20,187 nucleotides of DNA from an uncultured Prevotellaceae bacterium (GCA_945827465.1 CALZOH010000024.1:1-20187), one strand, 5' to 3'; counted from the stretch's first letter, positions 8,605 to 15,454 are shown. The notes: generated by a model from the letters alone, not told the origin. Translations and numbers: made by a program.

Positions 8605-9471
8605 ATGAAGAAAAAACTTTTGTATTCATTCATCAGTCTGGCTGCACTGCTTCTGTGTATGCCCGACAACCTGCACGCACGCAAATTTCGTGTGATGACC
8701 TTCAATATTCGCCTGCTCACCACCGCCGACGGCGATAACATCTGGACCAACCGCAGCCTGCAAGTCTGCGACTTCATTGCCAGCAAAAAGCCCGATGTAT
8801 TTGGCGTACAAGAGGCCACCAAAACTCAAATGGACGACCTTACCCAACATCTCGACAAGTATGCCTTCGTAGGTGTTGGCCGCGACGACGGCAAGGAAAA
8901 GGGAGAATACAGCCCCGTCTTCTACAACAAAGAGAAATACCGCCTCATCAAGAGCGGCACTTTCTGGTTGAGCGAAACGCCCGAAGTGCCTTCCATGGGT
9001 TGGGACGCCGCCTGCCGCCGCGTTTGTTCATGGGCCGTACTGCAAAACATCAAAACGGGCAACAGCTTTGTATATGCCAACACCCACCTCGACCACATGG
9101 GCGTACAGGCACGCTCCAACGGTGCCATGCTCATCAAAGTCAAGTTGAGCCAAATTGCCAACGACCTGCCCATGATGATAACGGGCGACTTCAACGTAAC
9201 AAAAGAAGATGCAGCCTACTCGACCATGCGCAACCGATTCTTCCTGCTTGATGATGCCTACCTCAGCGCACCCAAACGCGTAGGACTGAAATCTTCTTGG
9301 AACAATTGGGGAAGGGTGAAAGACGAAGAAGGAAGTATCATCGACTTTATCTTCATTACACCCAACCTCACGGTCAAGAAGGCATACATCCACGACGGCA
9401 ACCTGGGGAACGGACATTATCTCTCCGACCACAACGCCGTTTATGTAGACCTCGACGGAAAGATCCTGTAA
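8605..9471 (+). CDS. Secreted endonuclease/exonuclease/phosphatase (EEP) family hydrolase
   Basis: The 288-residue protein has an N-terminal signal peptide (hydrophobic segment about 5-20, possible cleavage near HAR, residue 26). The full EEP active-site series follows: N34 in MTFNIR, E70 in GVQEAT, H161 in ANTHLDH, D195 and N197 in TGDFN, D247 in IIDFIF and the terminal SDHNAV with D275-H276. EEP enzymes are metal-dependent phosphoesterases acting on DNA, inositol phosphates or phospholipids. Substrate cannot be decided here; export suggests a periplasmic or extracellular phosphodiester. The gene follows the tricorn gene by 26 bp with no promoter box between them and is the last gene of the run before a convergent gene. 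Confidence 0.93.
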   Translation: MKKKLLYSFISLAALLLCMPDNLHARKFRVMTFNIRLLTTADGDNIWTNRSLQVCDFIASKKPDVFGVQEATKTQMDDLTQHLDKYAFVGVGRDDGKEKGEYSPVFYNKEKYRLIKSGTFWLSETPEVPSMGWDAACRRVCSWAVLQNIKTGNSFVYANTHLDHMGVQARSNGAMLIKVKLSQIANDLPMMITGDFNVTKEDAAYSTMRNRFFLLDDAYLSAPKRVGLKSSWNNWGRVKDEEGSIIDFIFITPNLTVKKAYIHDGNLGNGHYLSDHNAVYVDLDGKIL

Positions 9472-9491
9472 AAGTCCCGCAATCTACCTCG

Positions 9492-9551
9492 CTTCTCCCT
9501 TTACGCGCCTTTATACATTTAATATATATAATAGGCCCGCGAAGGGAGAAG
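9492..9551. repeat. Long-range inverted repeat downstream of the EEP gene
   Basis: CTTCTCCCTT at 9492-9501 is perfectly complementary to AAGGGAGAAG at 9542-9551, with a 40-base AT-rich interior that contains a further partial GCG/CGC match. It lies 20 bp after the EEP stop and could fold as an extended hairpin in the 3' untranslated region. No T-run follows, so intrinsic termination is not supported. Confidence 0.5.
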
Positions 9552-9601
9552 TTCTGTTTGTAAGGGGGACAACCGAGATACCATTCCGGCGGTCAGAGAA
9601 G

Positions 9602-9628
9602 AGGGAAAGACGAACTTCGTTCCCTTTT
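9602..9628 (+). terminator. Weak candidate terminator hairpin
   Basis: AGGGA ... ACGA-ACT-TCGT-TCCCT can form an interrupted stem with a two-base bulge, followed by TTT. It lies about 130 bp after the EEP stop. The short U tract makes this tentative. Confidence 0.35.
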
Positions 9629-9667
9629 CGGCATCATTCCACATGAAAAATCTCAAAAAGGGCTTGC

Positions 9668-9849
9668 TTGCGGAACTTTCCGCAAGCTCACTCAAGTGTG
9701 CGGGACGTTTGCGGAACTTTCCGCAAGCTTGTCGCAAGTGTGCGGGGCGTTTGCGGAACTTTCCGCAAGCTTGTCGCAAGTGTGCGGGGCGTTTGCGGAA
9801 CTTTCCGCAAGCTCACTCAAGCGTGCGGGGTTTGCGGAACTTTCCGCAA
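9668..9849. repeat. Five-copy tandem palindrome array (39-42 bp period)
   Basis: The 18-bp sequence TTGCGGAACTTTCCGCAA (8-base arms, CT centre) occurs without change five times: 9668-9685, 9709-9726, 9751-9768, 9793-9810 and 9832-9849, at steps of 41, 42, 42 and 39 bp. The linkers of 21-24 bp are similar to each other (GTGTGCGGGGCGT end; GCTTGTCGCAAG or GCTCACTCAAG start), so the whole unit is a tandem repeat. Arms extend to 10 bp in copy 1. The array lies between convergent genes (EEP ending at 9471, transporter ending at 9877). The unit contains few stop codons, so reading frames stay open through it in several frames; these look spurious. The rest of 9472-9876 holds no gene I can support. 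Confidence 0.9.
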
Positions 9850-9876
9850 GCATGCCTCTTTTTTTGAAAATAGACA

Positions 9877-10824
9877 TTATTTGCGGCCGTAACGCCACAA
9901 CTGAAGGCTATTGATGATATTTTGCCACAGAATATAGCAGCCCGGGCCCACCGACGAGAGTGGATTGAGATAAGAACTGGCAATCCAGATGGCAAAAGCC
10001 GTATTCTTTTGCCCCATGGCCTGACCGCACTCCACCACGAAGCCCAGACGATGGCCCAGACGACGGCCGACGGCAAACTGCAACAAACAGAGTAGCAAAC
10101 TGAAGAGGGCAATGAGCAGCAAGACCTGAGCGGAGGTGCCGGCATGCAGAATGTTGCGAATCGTGGTACCCGTCACAATGGCCAGGCAGCATGCCCAAAG
10201 ATAAAACGAAAGGTCGCGCACACTCAAAACCACCCTGTGAACGCGATGGAAATAATGCTTCACCACATAAGCCAGCAGCATAGGACCGAGCAACACCGTA
10301 CACACTCGATAGAAAATGCGGCAAAACGACTGGAAGAAACTCATCTCAATCGAAGGGTCGACCAGGGGGAACGTGAGCGGAATCAAGAAAGCCGTAGCGA
10401 AGTTGGAAATAAACGTATAGGTAGTCATCGCCGACAAATCGCCGCCCAGCTTACCCGTCACCACCGGGGCCGCCGACGCACAGGGGGCAATCACACACGT
10501 AAGCGCTGCCTCCATCAGCACCAGCCGGCTGCCCGTCGGCCGAAGGCCCGCAATAACGCCCACCGCGCCGGCCACCAGCAAGAGCTGAACCAAGCCAATC
10601 CACCCATGCCAGCCCACCGGCCGCATCTTGCGGAAGTCAACCTTGCAGAACGTAACAAACAACACCAGGAACATCACCACCGGAAGCAATTCGCGCACCA
10701 CAGGTTCCAGCACCGTGGCGGCACCCGAAAGCGCCTCAATCTGCGAAAACAAAAGATAAAGCAGCGTACCCGTTGCCATCGACACAAACAGCGTCCAATT
10801 CTTCAGAATATTCTTCAGACTCAT
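9877..10824 (-). CDS. Bile acid:sodium symporter (BASS/SBF) family transporter
   Basis: The 315-residue protein has about nine or ten membrane segments and the two conserved broken-helix regions of the BASS fold: APCASAAPVVTGKLGGD around residues 118-134, and GQAMGQKNTAFAIWIA near the C-terminus. Family members move bile acids or other organic anions with sodium; the substrate in this subfamily is unknown. The ATG at 10824 is preceded by a complete Bacteroidota-type promoter on the same strand (TTTG at 10879-10882, TAACTTTG at 10850-10857), so it is a separate transcription unit, divergent from pyrE. It converges on the EEP gene across the palindrome array. Length and motifs look intact. Confidence 0.85.
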   Translation of the reverse strand: MSLKNILKNWTLFVSMATGTLLYLLFSQIEALSGAATVLEPVVRELLPVVMFLVLFVTFCKVDFRKMRPVGWHGWIGLVQLLLVAGAVGVIAGLRPTGSRLVLMEAALTCVIAPCASAAPVVTGKLGGDLSAMTTYTFISNFATAFLIPLTFPLVDPSIEMSFFQSFCRIFYRVCTVLLGPMLLAYVVKHYFHRVHRVVLSVRDLSFYLWACCLAIVTGTTIRNILHAGTSAQVLLLIALFSLLLCLLQFAVGRRLGHRLGFVVECGQAMGQKNTAFAIWIASSYLNPLSSVGPGCYILWQNIINSLQLWRYGRK

Positions 10825-10849
10825 GCTACATCATGTGTAAAAAACGGTG

Positions 10850-10882
10850 CAAAGTTACGCAATTAAGCCCTAAAAAGTCAAA
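10850..10882 (-). promoter_or_regulatory. Promoter of the BASS-family transporter gene
   Basis: On the minus strand TTTG (10882-10879) is followed after 21 bases by TAACTTTG (10857-10850), matching the Bacteroidota -33/-7 consensus TTTG / TAnnTTTG. The -7 box ends 25 bases before the ATG. Confidence 0.75.
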
Positions 10883-10912
10883 GCCTCCAACAGCCAATTC
10901 TTAATTAAGTAG

Positions 10913-10920
10913 TACCTTTG
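10913..10920 (+). promoter_or_regulatory. Candidate -7 promoter box (TACCTTTG) of the pyrE operon
   Basis: TACCTTTG followed by CAAC fits TAnnTTTG and lies 35 bases before the pyrE ATG. It stands back to back with the transporter promoter in the 131-bp divergent spacer. A -33 TTTG box is not evident. Confidence 0.65.
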
Positions 10921-10955
10921 CAACATCGTAAAATAACCCAAAAGAAAAGATTCCA

Positions 10956-11588
10956 ATGAAGACACTTGAAACCATCTTCGCAGAAAAGCTTTTAAAGATC
11001 AAAGCCATCAAGTTGCAACCTGAAAATCCGTTCACCTGGGCCTCCGGATGGCTCTCACCCTTCTACTGCGACAATCGCAAGACCCTCGCCTACCCGACGC
11101 TACGCTCCTTTATCAAGATAGAACTCAGTCGCATCATCCTCGAGAACTTCCCCGAAATCGACGCCATCGCCGGCGTAGCCACCGGAGCCATTGCACAGGG
11201 AGCCCTCGTGGCCGAAGAGCTGCAACTGCCCTTTGCCTACGTACGTTCCAAACCCAAAGACCACGGCCTGGAAAACCTCATCGAAGGCGAGCTGAACCCC
11301 GGCATGAAGGTAGTAGTCATCGAAGACCTCATCTCCACCGGCGGCAGCAGTCTGAAAGCCGTAGAAGCCCTGCGCAATAAGGGCTGCGAAGTAGTCGGCA
11401 TGGTAGCCGCCTACACCTACGGATTCCCCGTAGCCGAAGAAGCCTTCCGGAAAGCCAACGTCAAGCTCATCACCCTCACCAACTATCAGGCAGTAGTAGA
11501 GAGCGCACTGGCCACCGGTTACATCAAAGAAGAAGACGTACCCCTGCTCCATCAATGGCGTCAGGACCCGGCCAACTGGAAAAAATAA
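10956..11588 (+). CDS. pyrE: Orotate phosphoribosyltransferase
   Basis: The 210-residue enzyme converts orotate and PRPP to orotidine 5'-monophosphate in de novo pyrimidine synthesis in the cytoplasm. The PRPP-binding motif of type I phosphoribosyltransferases is present as VVVIEDLISTGGSS (residues 119-132). The mobile catalytic loop is RSKPKDHG (97-104), and the substrate region FTWASGWLSPFYCDNR lies at 26-41. Length is normal for bacterial PyrE. The start is supported by the TACCTTTG box 35 bases upstream. It leads a probable operon with the SRPBCC gene (36 bp gap), argH and a lipoprotein gene. Confidence 0.96.
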   Translation: MKTLETIFAEKLLKIKAIKLQPENPFTWASGWLSPFYCDNRKTLAYPTLRSFIKIELSRIILENFPEIDAIAGVATGAIAQGALVAEELQLPFAYVRSKPKDHGLENLIEGELNPGMKVVVIEDLISTGGSSLKAVEALRNKGCEVVGMVAAYTYGFPVAEEAFRKANVKLITLTNYQAVVESALATGYIKEEDVPLLHQWRQDPANWKK

Positions 11589-11624
11589 TCGCATCATCAA
11601 CCGCAACATCCGCAAAAAACTGAC

Positions 11625-12122
11625 ATGAGTAACTCCGATTACGTAAGCAACATCAAAACCATCCCCCATCCCCAACTCGCCGTTTTTGAGAAACTGTCAG
11701 ACCTCACCAACCTGCAAGCGGTAAAAGACCGCCTGAGCGAACCCGGAGCCGAAGAACGCCTGAAGGAAATGGCCCGCGAACACAATCAGGAAAAACTGGG
11801 AGAACAGTTCAGCCAGTTGAAAGACAAGCTCGACCAACTGGAGTTTGACCGTGACTCGCTCACCATAGGCGGCACCCCGCTGGGCAACATCAGCCTGCGC
11901 ATCGTCGAGCGCGATGAACCCAAAACCATCAAGTTCGAGGGACAAGGAACCCCCATACCCGTCACGCTCTGGATACAGTTGCTACCCCTTGACAGCTATA
12001 CCTGCAAGATGCGCATCACCCTGCGCGCCGAACTCAACTTCTTCCTCCGCCAAATGGCAGGCAAGCACCTTCAGGAAGGCGTAGAGAAAATGGCCGACAT
12101 CCTGGCCTCACTCCCCTATTAA
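11625..12122 (+). CDS. SRPBCC-family (polyketide cyclase/START-like) protein
   Basis: This 165-residue cytoplasmic protein resembles the small helix-grip SRPBCC proteins found next to pyrE and argH in other Bacteroidales (recalled, not searched). Visible features are an N-terminal strand and KLSDL helix (about 16-28), an acidic/basic helical middle, and alternating strands such as LRIVERDEPKTIKFEGQG. A long C-terminal helix ends in EGVEKMADILASLPY. The fold binds hydrophobic ligands; no ligand or catalytic residue can be named here. It lies 36 bp after pyrE and 18 bp before argH. Co-transcription with pyrimidine and arginine genes is clear from spacing, but a metabolic link is only inference. 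Confidence 0.8.
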   Translation: MSNSDYVSNIKTIPHPQLAVFEKLSDLTNLQAVKDRLSEPGAEERLKEMAREHNQEKLGEQFSQLKDKLDQLEFDRDSLTIGGTPLGNISLRIVERDEPKTIKFEGQGTPIPVTLWIQLLPLDSYTCKMRITLRAELNFFLRQMAGKHLQEGVEKMADILASLPY

Positions 12123-12140
12123 CCCCCTCTCATCACCGTC

Positions 12141-13481
12141 ATGGCAAACAAACTTTGGGAAAAAAACGTACAGGTCAACGCCGACATTGACCGCTTTACC
12201 GTAGGACGCGACCGCGAGATGGACCTCTTTCTGGCTCCTTATGACGTATTGGGCTCCATCGCCCACATCACCATGCTCGAAAGCATCGGACTGCTCACGG
12301 CCGAAGAACTCAACACCCTCACCGCCGAGCTGCGCCACATCTACCAAGACATCGAAAACGGAAACTTCCGCATCGAAGACGACGTAGAAGACGTACACTC
12401 GCAAGTCGAACTCCTGCTCACCCGCCAACTGGGCGATATGGGAAAGAAAATCCACAGCGGACGCTCACGCAACGACCAGGTATTGGTAGACCTCAAGCTC
12501 TACACCCGCGACCAACTCAAGCAAGTGGCACAAAAGACCCACAAACTCTTTGAGGAATTGCAAGTGCAGAGCGAGCGCAACAAACACATCCTCATGCCGG
12601 GCTACACCCACCTGCAGGTAGCCATGCCCAGCAGCTTCGGGCTCTGGTTCGGCGCTTATGCCGAAAGCCTCACCGACGACATGCTATTCCTGCAAGCCGC
12701 CTACCGCATGGCCAACCGCAATCCGTTAGGCTCCGCCGCCGGCTACGGTTCGTCCTTCCCTCTCAACCGCACCATGACCACCCGCCTGCTGGGCTTTGAA
12801 GGCCTCAACCACAACGTTGTCTACGCCCAAATGGGTCGCGGCAAAACCGAGCGCAACGTAGCCTTTGCCCTGGCCGGCATCGCCGGCACCATGGCCAAGA
12901 TGGCCTACGACGCCTGCCTTTACAACTCACAGAACTTCGGATTCGTCAAACTGCCCGACGAATGCACCACCGGTTCGAGCATCATGCCCCACAAGAAGAA
13001 CCCCGACGTCTTCGAACTCATTCGGGCCAAGTGCAACAAACTGCAGGCGCTCCCCAATCAGATACTGCTCATCATGAACAACCTGCCCTGCGGCTACTTC
13101 CGAGACCTGCAAATCATCAAAGAAGTATTCATCCCGGCCTTTGGCGAACTCTACGACTGCCTCGACATGGCCACCTACATCATCGAGCGCATGAAAGTCA
13201 ACGAGCACATCCTTGAAGACGAGCGCTACAACGCCATGTTCAGCGTAGAAGAAGTCAACCGCCGCGTCTACGCCGGCACCCCCTTCCGCGATGCTTACAA
13301 ACAAGTGGGACTCGACATTGAAGCAGGCCGGTTCACCCCCGACAAAAACATCCGCCACACCCACGAAGGCAGCATCGGCAATCTTTGCAATGCTGAAATA
13401 GCCCAACACATGGACGCCATCCTCCGCGAATTCCATTTCGAGCAAACGCAAGAAGCCGTCGACCATCTTTTGGGCAAATAA
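12141..13481 (+). CDS. argH: Argininosuccinate lyase
   Basis: The 446-residue enzyme cleaves argininosuccinate to arginine and fumarate, the last step of arginine synthesis. The fumarase/aspartase superfamily signature GSSIMPHKKNP lies at residues 278-288 with the catalytic serine loop. The other conserved regions are HSGRSRNDQ (105-113) and the GYTHLQVAMP segment with H157. The N-terminal part (KLWEKN, then DVLGSIAHITML) is standard, and length is slightly short of the usual 455-470 but complete. It starts 18 bp after the SRPBCC gene and ends 10 bp before the lipoprotein gene, so it is in the pyrE operon. No other arg genes are in the window. Confidence 0.96.
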   Translation: MANKLWEKNVQVNADIDRFTVGRDREMDLFLAPYDVLGSIAHITMLESIGLLTAEELNTLTAELRHIYQDIENGNFRIEDDVEDVHSQVELLLTRQLGDMGKKIHSGRSRNDQVLVDLKLYTRDQLKQVAQKTHKLFEELQVQSERNKHILMPGYTHLQVAMPSSFGLWFGAYAESLTDDMLFLQAAYRMANRNPLGSAAGYGSSFPLNRTMTTRLLGFEGLNHNVVYAQMGRGKTERNVAFALAGIAGTMAKMAYDACLYNSQNFGFVKLPDECTTGSSIMPHKKNPDVFELIRAKCNKLQALPNQILLIMNNLPCGYFRDLQIIKEVFIPAFGELYDCLDMATYIIERMKVNEHILEDERYNAMFSVEEVNRRVYAGTPFRDAYKQVGLDIEAGRFTPDKNIRHTHEGSIGNLCNAEIAQHMDAILREFHFEQTQEAVDHLLGK

Positions 13482-13491
13482 TCCATCGGAG

Positions 13492-14040
13492 ATGAAAACA
13501 AAGTTGCGCCGCCTCTTCGCCGCCATTACGCTGCTGCTCGTTTCAACCGCCTGCAGCCAAGGCGATGTAGAAAATCTCTACTCCAAATACAAAGCCTACT
13601 TCCTCTACGAGAAAGTGCTCACCGCCGATCCGCTCCAAAAAGCCCTTACCGGACTCGGAGAGTATTGCACCATACAAAGCGACGGCCGCAACATCTATTT
13701 CAACAGTCTCACCAATAGTTATTCCGACCCCGTCACCAGTTCCGACCTCTACAAAAAGTGGGTCTGGATCAACGGGCTCATTGTCGGCCACTCCAACAAT
13801 CCCGACATGATTACCGGCGAGATGAGCATTTACTGCTACGACTTGGTATGCCCCAATTGCTACGAAGACAGCAACATCTCACGCTCCCTGACCTTGCAGG
13901 AATTCGGGAAAGTACATTGCGGACGTTGTCAGCGCACTTATAATCTCAACGACAATGGTTCCTGCGAAGAGCGGGGAACGAAACTCTTTCAATATCGCGT
14001 TTTTTACAACGGCTCGAACACCCTGCTTGTCAACAATTGA
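13492..14040 (+). CDS. Rieske-fold-like lipoprotein with a four-cysteine metal motif
   Basis: The 182-residue protein starts with a lipoprotein signal peptide ending in the lipobox STAC (C21), so it is probably anchored in the periplasm or outer membrane. The C-terminal half has the order seen in Rieske-type [2Fe-2S] domains: a C-x2-C pair (C120, C123 in CPNC), a spacer, a second C-x2-C pair (C143, C146 in CGRC), a YNLNDNG strand-turn, LFQYRV and a final NTLLVNN strand. Classic Rieske ligands are Cys-x-His and Cys-x2-His; here both pairs are cysteines, so the site may hold zinc or a four-Cys Fe-S centre. Other cysteines are C59, C115 and C158. It follows argH by 10 bp. The Rieske relation is my recognition of the pattern, not a search result. 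Confidence 0.75.
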   Translation: MKTKLRRLFAAITLLLVSTACSQGDVENLYSKYKAYFLYEKVLTADPLQKALTGLGEYCTIQSDGRNIYFNSLTNSYSDPVTSSDLYKKWVWINGLIVGHSNNPDMITGEMSIYCYDLVCPNCYEDSNISRSLTLQEFGKVHCGRCQRTYNLNDNGSCEERGTKLFQYRVFYNGSNTLLVNN

Positions 14041-14094
14041 CCTTGGCCGAAAGCACCTCTGCAAACGCCCAAACGCGAAAAAGCCGTCGAAGCA

Positions 14095-14126
14095 TTTGCA
14101 GGAAAAGAAGAAAATGCTTAATTTTG
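14095..14126 (+). promoter_or_regulatory. Promoter of the tRNA-Gly/tRNA-Leu unit
   Basis: TTTG (14095-14098) is followed after 20 bases by TAATTTTG (14119-14126), a full match to the Bacteroidota -33/-7 pattern. The tRNA-Gly gene begins 34 bases after the -7 box. Confidence 0.8.
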
Positions 14127-14159
14127 CAACGCTTTAGCGCGAGTGAGCGCGCCTGACAT

Positions 14160-14235
14160 GCGGAAATAGCTCAGTTGGTAGAGCACAACCTTGCCAAGGT
14201 TGGGGTCGCGGGTCCGAGTCCCGTTTTCCGCTCCA
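14160..14235 (+). tRNA. tRNA-Gly (anticodon GCC)
   Basis: A complete cloverleaf can be drawn. The acceptor arm GCGGAAA (14160-14166) pairs with TTTCCGC (14225-14231). The D arm contains AGCTCAGTTGGTAGAGC. The anticodon loop TTGCCAA has GCC at 14193-14195, and the T arm contains GGTCCGAGTCC. The discriminator base is T14232 and the 3' CCA (14233-14235) is encoded in the DNA. It reads GGC and GGU codons and is followed by tRNA-Leu after 6 bp. Confidence 0.96.
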
Positions 14236-14241
14236 CAGGTT

Positions 14242-14327
14242 GCTCGAATGGTGGAATCGGTAGACACGAGGGACTTAAAATCCCTTGGCCAGTGATGGCT
14301 GTGCGGGTTCAAGTCCCGCTTCGAGTA
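14242..14327 (+). tRNA. tRNA-Leu (anticodon UAA)
   Basis: This class II tRNA has a long variable arm. GCTCGAA (14242-14248) pairs with TTCGAGT (14320-14326), with one G-U pair at the end. The anticodon stem AGGGA/TCCCT encloses CTTAAAA, giving anticodon UAA at 14276-14278. The variable arm (TGGCCAGTGATGGC region) and the T arm GGGTTCAAGTCCC are present. The discriminator is A14327; the next bases are CAA, so the 3' CCA is not encoded. It reads UUA and UUG codons. Confidence 0.96.
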
Positions 14328-14335
14328 CAAAACAT

Positions 14336-14361
14336 AAAGAGGCTTCAACGAGCCTCTTTTT
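14336..14361 (+). terminator. Rho-independent terminator after the tRNA pair
   Basis: AAAGAGGCT (14336-14344) pairs perfectly with AGCCTCTTT (14351-14359) around the loop TCAACG, and the 3' arm runs into a T stretch (TTTT to 14361). It ends only 15 bases before the ATG of the next gene. Confidence 0.85.
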
Positions 14362-14376
14362 ATTTCCTATCAACAC

Positions 14377-15351
14377 ATGACCCCACACACCATCCTCCGA
14401 CTCTTTGCATTTTTCCTCGCCCTTCTTTCAGCGAGCAGCACCTTTGCCCGCACAACTACGGCCACTCATCGGGAGTGGATGGGCGATGCGGAGTTTCGTT
14501 ACGGGCTGGCCCTTTCGCCCCTCAGTCCCTATACCGTCAACGAAGGCGGCGGTTTCGAGAAGACCAACACAGATACGCTGCGCTTCAAGGCGTCGGCTGC
14601 GCGGCCCATCTGGCAGTCGTGCCAGTGGTGGAGCCGATACGACTTGGCGCATCAACCCCCTCGTCACACAGCGGCCGGCCTCACCTATCGCAATGCAGGT
14701 AAGAGCGTCTCGCTCGACCGCCACGGCATCCTGACGCTCGAAATCAGAACCGACCGCGAATACCTGCATCCGCGCCGCGACGGCGAGCAATGGCCCCACC
14801 TGCTCATCCAACAGGATTTTCCGCAACCCCTCCCCCTGAACGACCCAACGCTGGAGCGACTCATCCTGAGCTACCGGATGCAACTCGCCTATTGCGTCAA
14901 CCACATGAAACCGGAAGAATACAACCCCTCGTTCCATACGGCCCAATCGCCCTTCTACCTCTACATCCGCAACACCAACCGGGCTTCGGCCGACTACGGA
15001 CTCTGCCTTTGGGTGGGCATCCAGAGCTTCGATTACCGCTACGAACGCCTCAGCGAAGAACCGGTAGTGAGTTGGGACATCGGCACGCAGATGTACATCT
15101 ACCAACTTCCGCCTCGAAAGCTGTGGGGCGACATCCGCTTTACCGACCGGCGGTGGCATCGGCTTCAAGTAGACCTACTGCCTTACATTGACGAGGCCTT
15201 CCGCGTCTTGCACGAAAAAGGCCTCTTCGTCCATTCCAGCCGGGAGGACTTCGTCATCACCGGTATGAACTTCGGATGGGAAGTTCCAGGCACGTTCAAC
15301 GCCGCCCTGCGCGTCAAAGGTTTCAGCCTGCGCTCTTATCACCGCAAGTAG
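14377..15351 (+). CDS. Exported protein of unknown function
   Basis: The 324-residue product has a clear signal peptide (hydrophobic core about 7-20, likely cleavage after TFA near residue 24). The mature part is rich in aromatic residues and short beta-strand-like stretches (LTLEIRTDREYLH, PFYLYIRNTN, LCLWVGIQSFDYRYE, MYIYQLPP), suggesting a beta-sandwich, possibly of the carbohydrate-active or carbohydrate-binding kind. I recognise no catalytic motif and give no function. The gene starts 15 bp after the terminator of the tRNA unit and no TAnnTTTG box is visible in that gap, so how it is expressed is unclear. It is followed 103 bp later by phosphoglycerate mutase, which has its own promoter box. 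Confidence 0.8.
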   Translation: MTPHTILRLFAFFLALLSASSTFARTTTATHREWMGDAEFRYGLALSPLSPYTVNEGGGFEKTNTDTLRFKASAARPIWQSCQWWSRYDLAHQPPRHTAAGLTYRNAGKSVSLDRHGILTLEIRTDREYLHPRRDGEQWPHLLIQQDFPQPLPLNDPTLERLILSYRMQLAYCVNHMKPEEYNPSFHTAQSPFYLYIRNTNRASADYGLCLWVGIQSFDYRYERLSEEPVVSWDIGTQMYIYQLPPRKLWGDIRFTDRRWHRLQVDLLPYIDEAFRVLHEKGLFVHSSREDFVITGMNFGWEVPGTFNAALRVKGFSLRSYHRK

Positions 15352-15413
15352 CTCTGCACTCTGCGCTCCACAAAAACTCATATGAAGGCAAACACGCATA
15401 CTGCTTTTTTTCG

Positions 15414-15421
15414 TAATTTTG
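15414..15421 (+). promoter_or_regulatory. Candidate -7 promoter box (TAATTTTG) of gpmI
   Basis: TAATTTTG followed by CACGC matches TAnnTTTG and lies 33 bases before the ATG at 15455. It overlaps the in-frame ATG at 15419, which therefore cannot be the start of a transcript from this promoter. Confidence 0.65.
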
Positions 15422-15454
15422 CACGCAAATCAACCAATTAAGCAGAAAACAATT

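Noticed and set aside
9668..9849. CRISPR array
   Set aside because: The stretches between the palindromes are similar to each other, are only 21-24 bp, and no cas genes are near. This is a tandem repeat with a palindromic core.
9643..9867. Open frames of 70-90 codons across the palindrome array on both strands, one starting with a gene-like MKNLKKG
   Set aside because: Frames stay open because the 42-bp repeat is a multiple of three and has few stops; the peptides are translations of the palindrome (LRNFPQAC, CGTFRKL, FAELSAS) in several frames at once, with no sign of protein selection.
10144..10866. 240-codon plus-strand frame opposite the transporter gene
   Set aside because: It is extremely rich in His, Arg, Gln and Asn, typical of the reverse complement of a hydrophobic membrane-protein gene; the minus-strand gene has a promoter and a clear family match.
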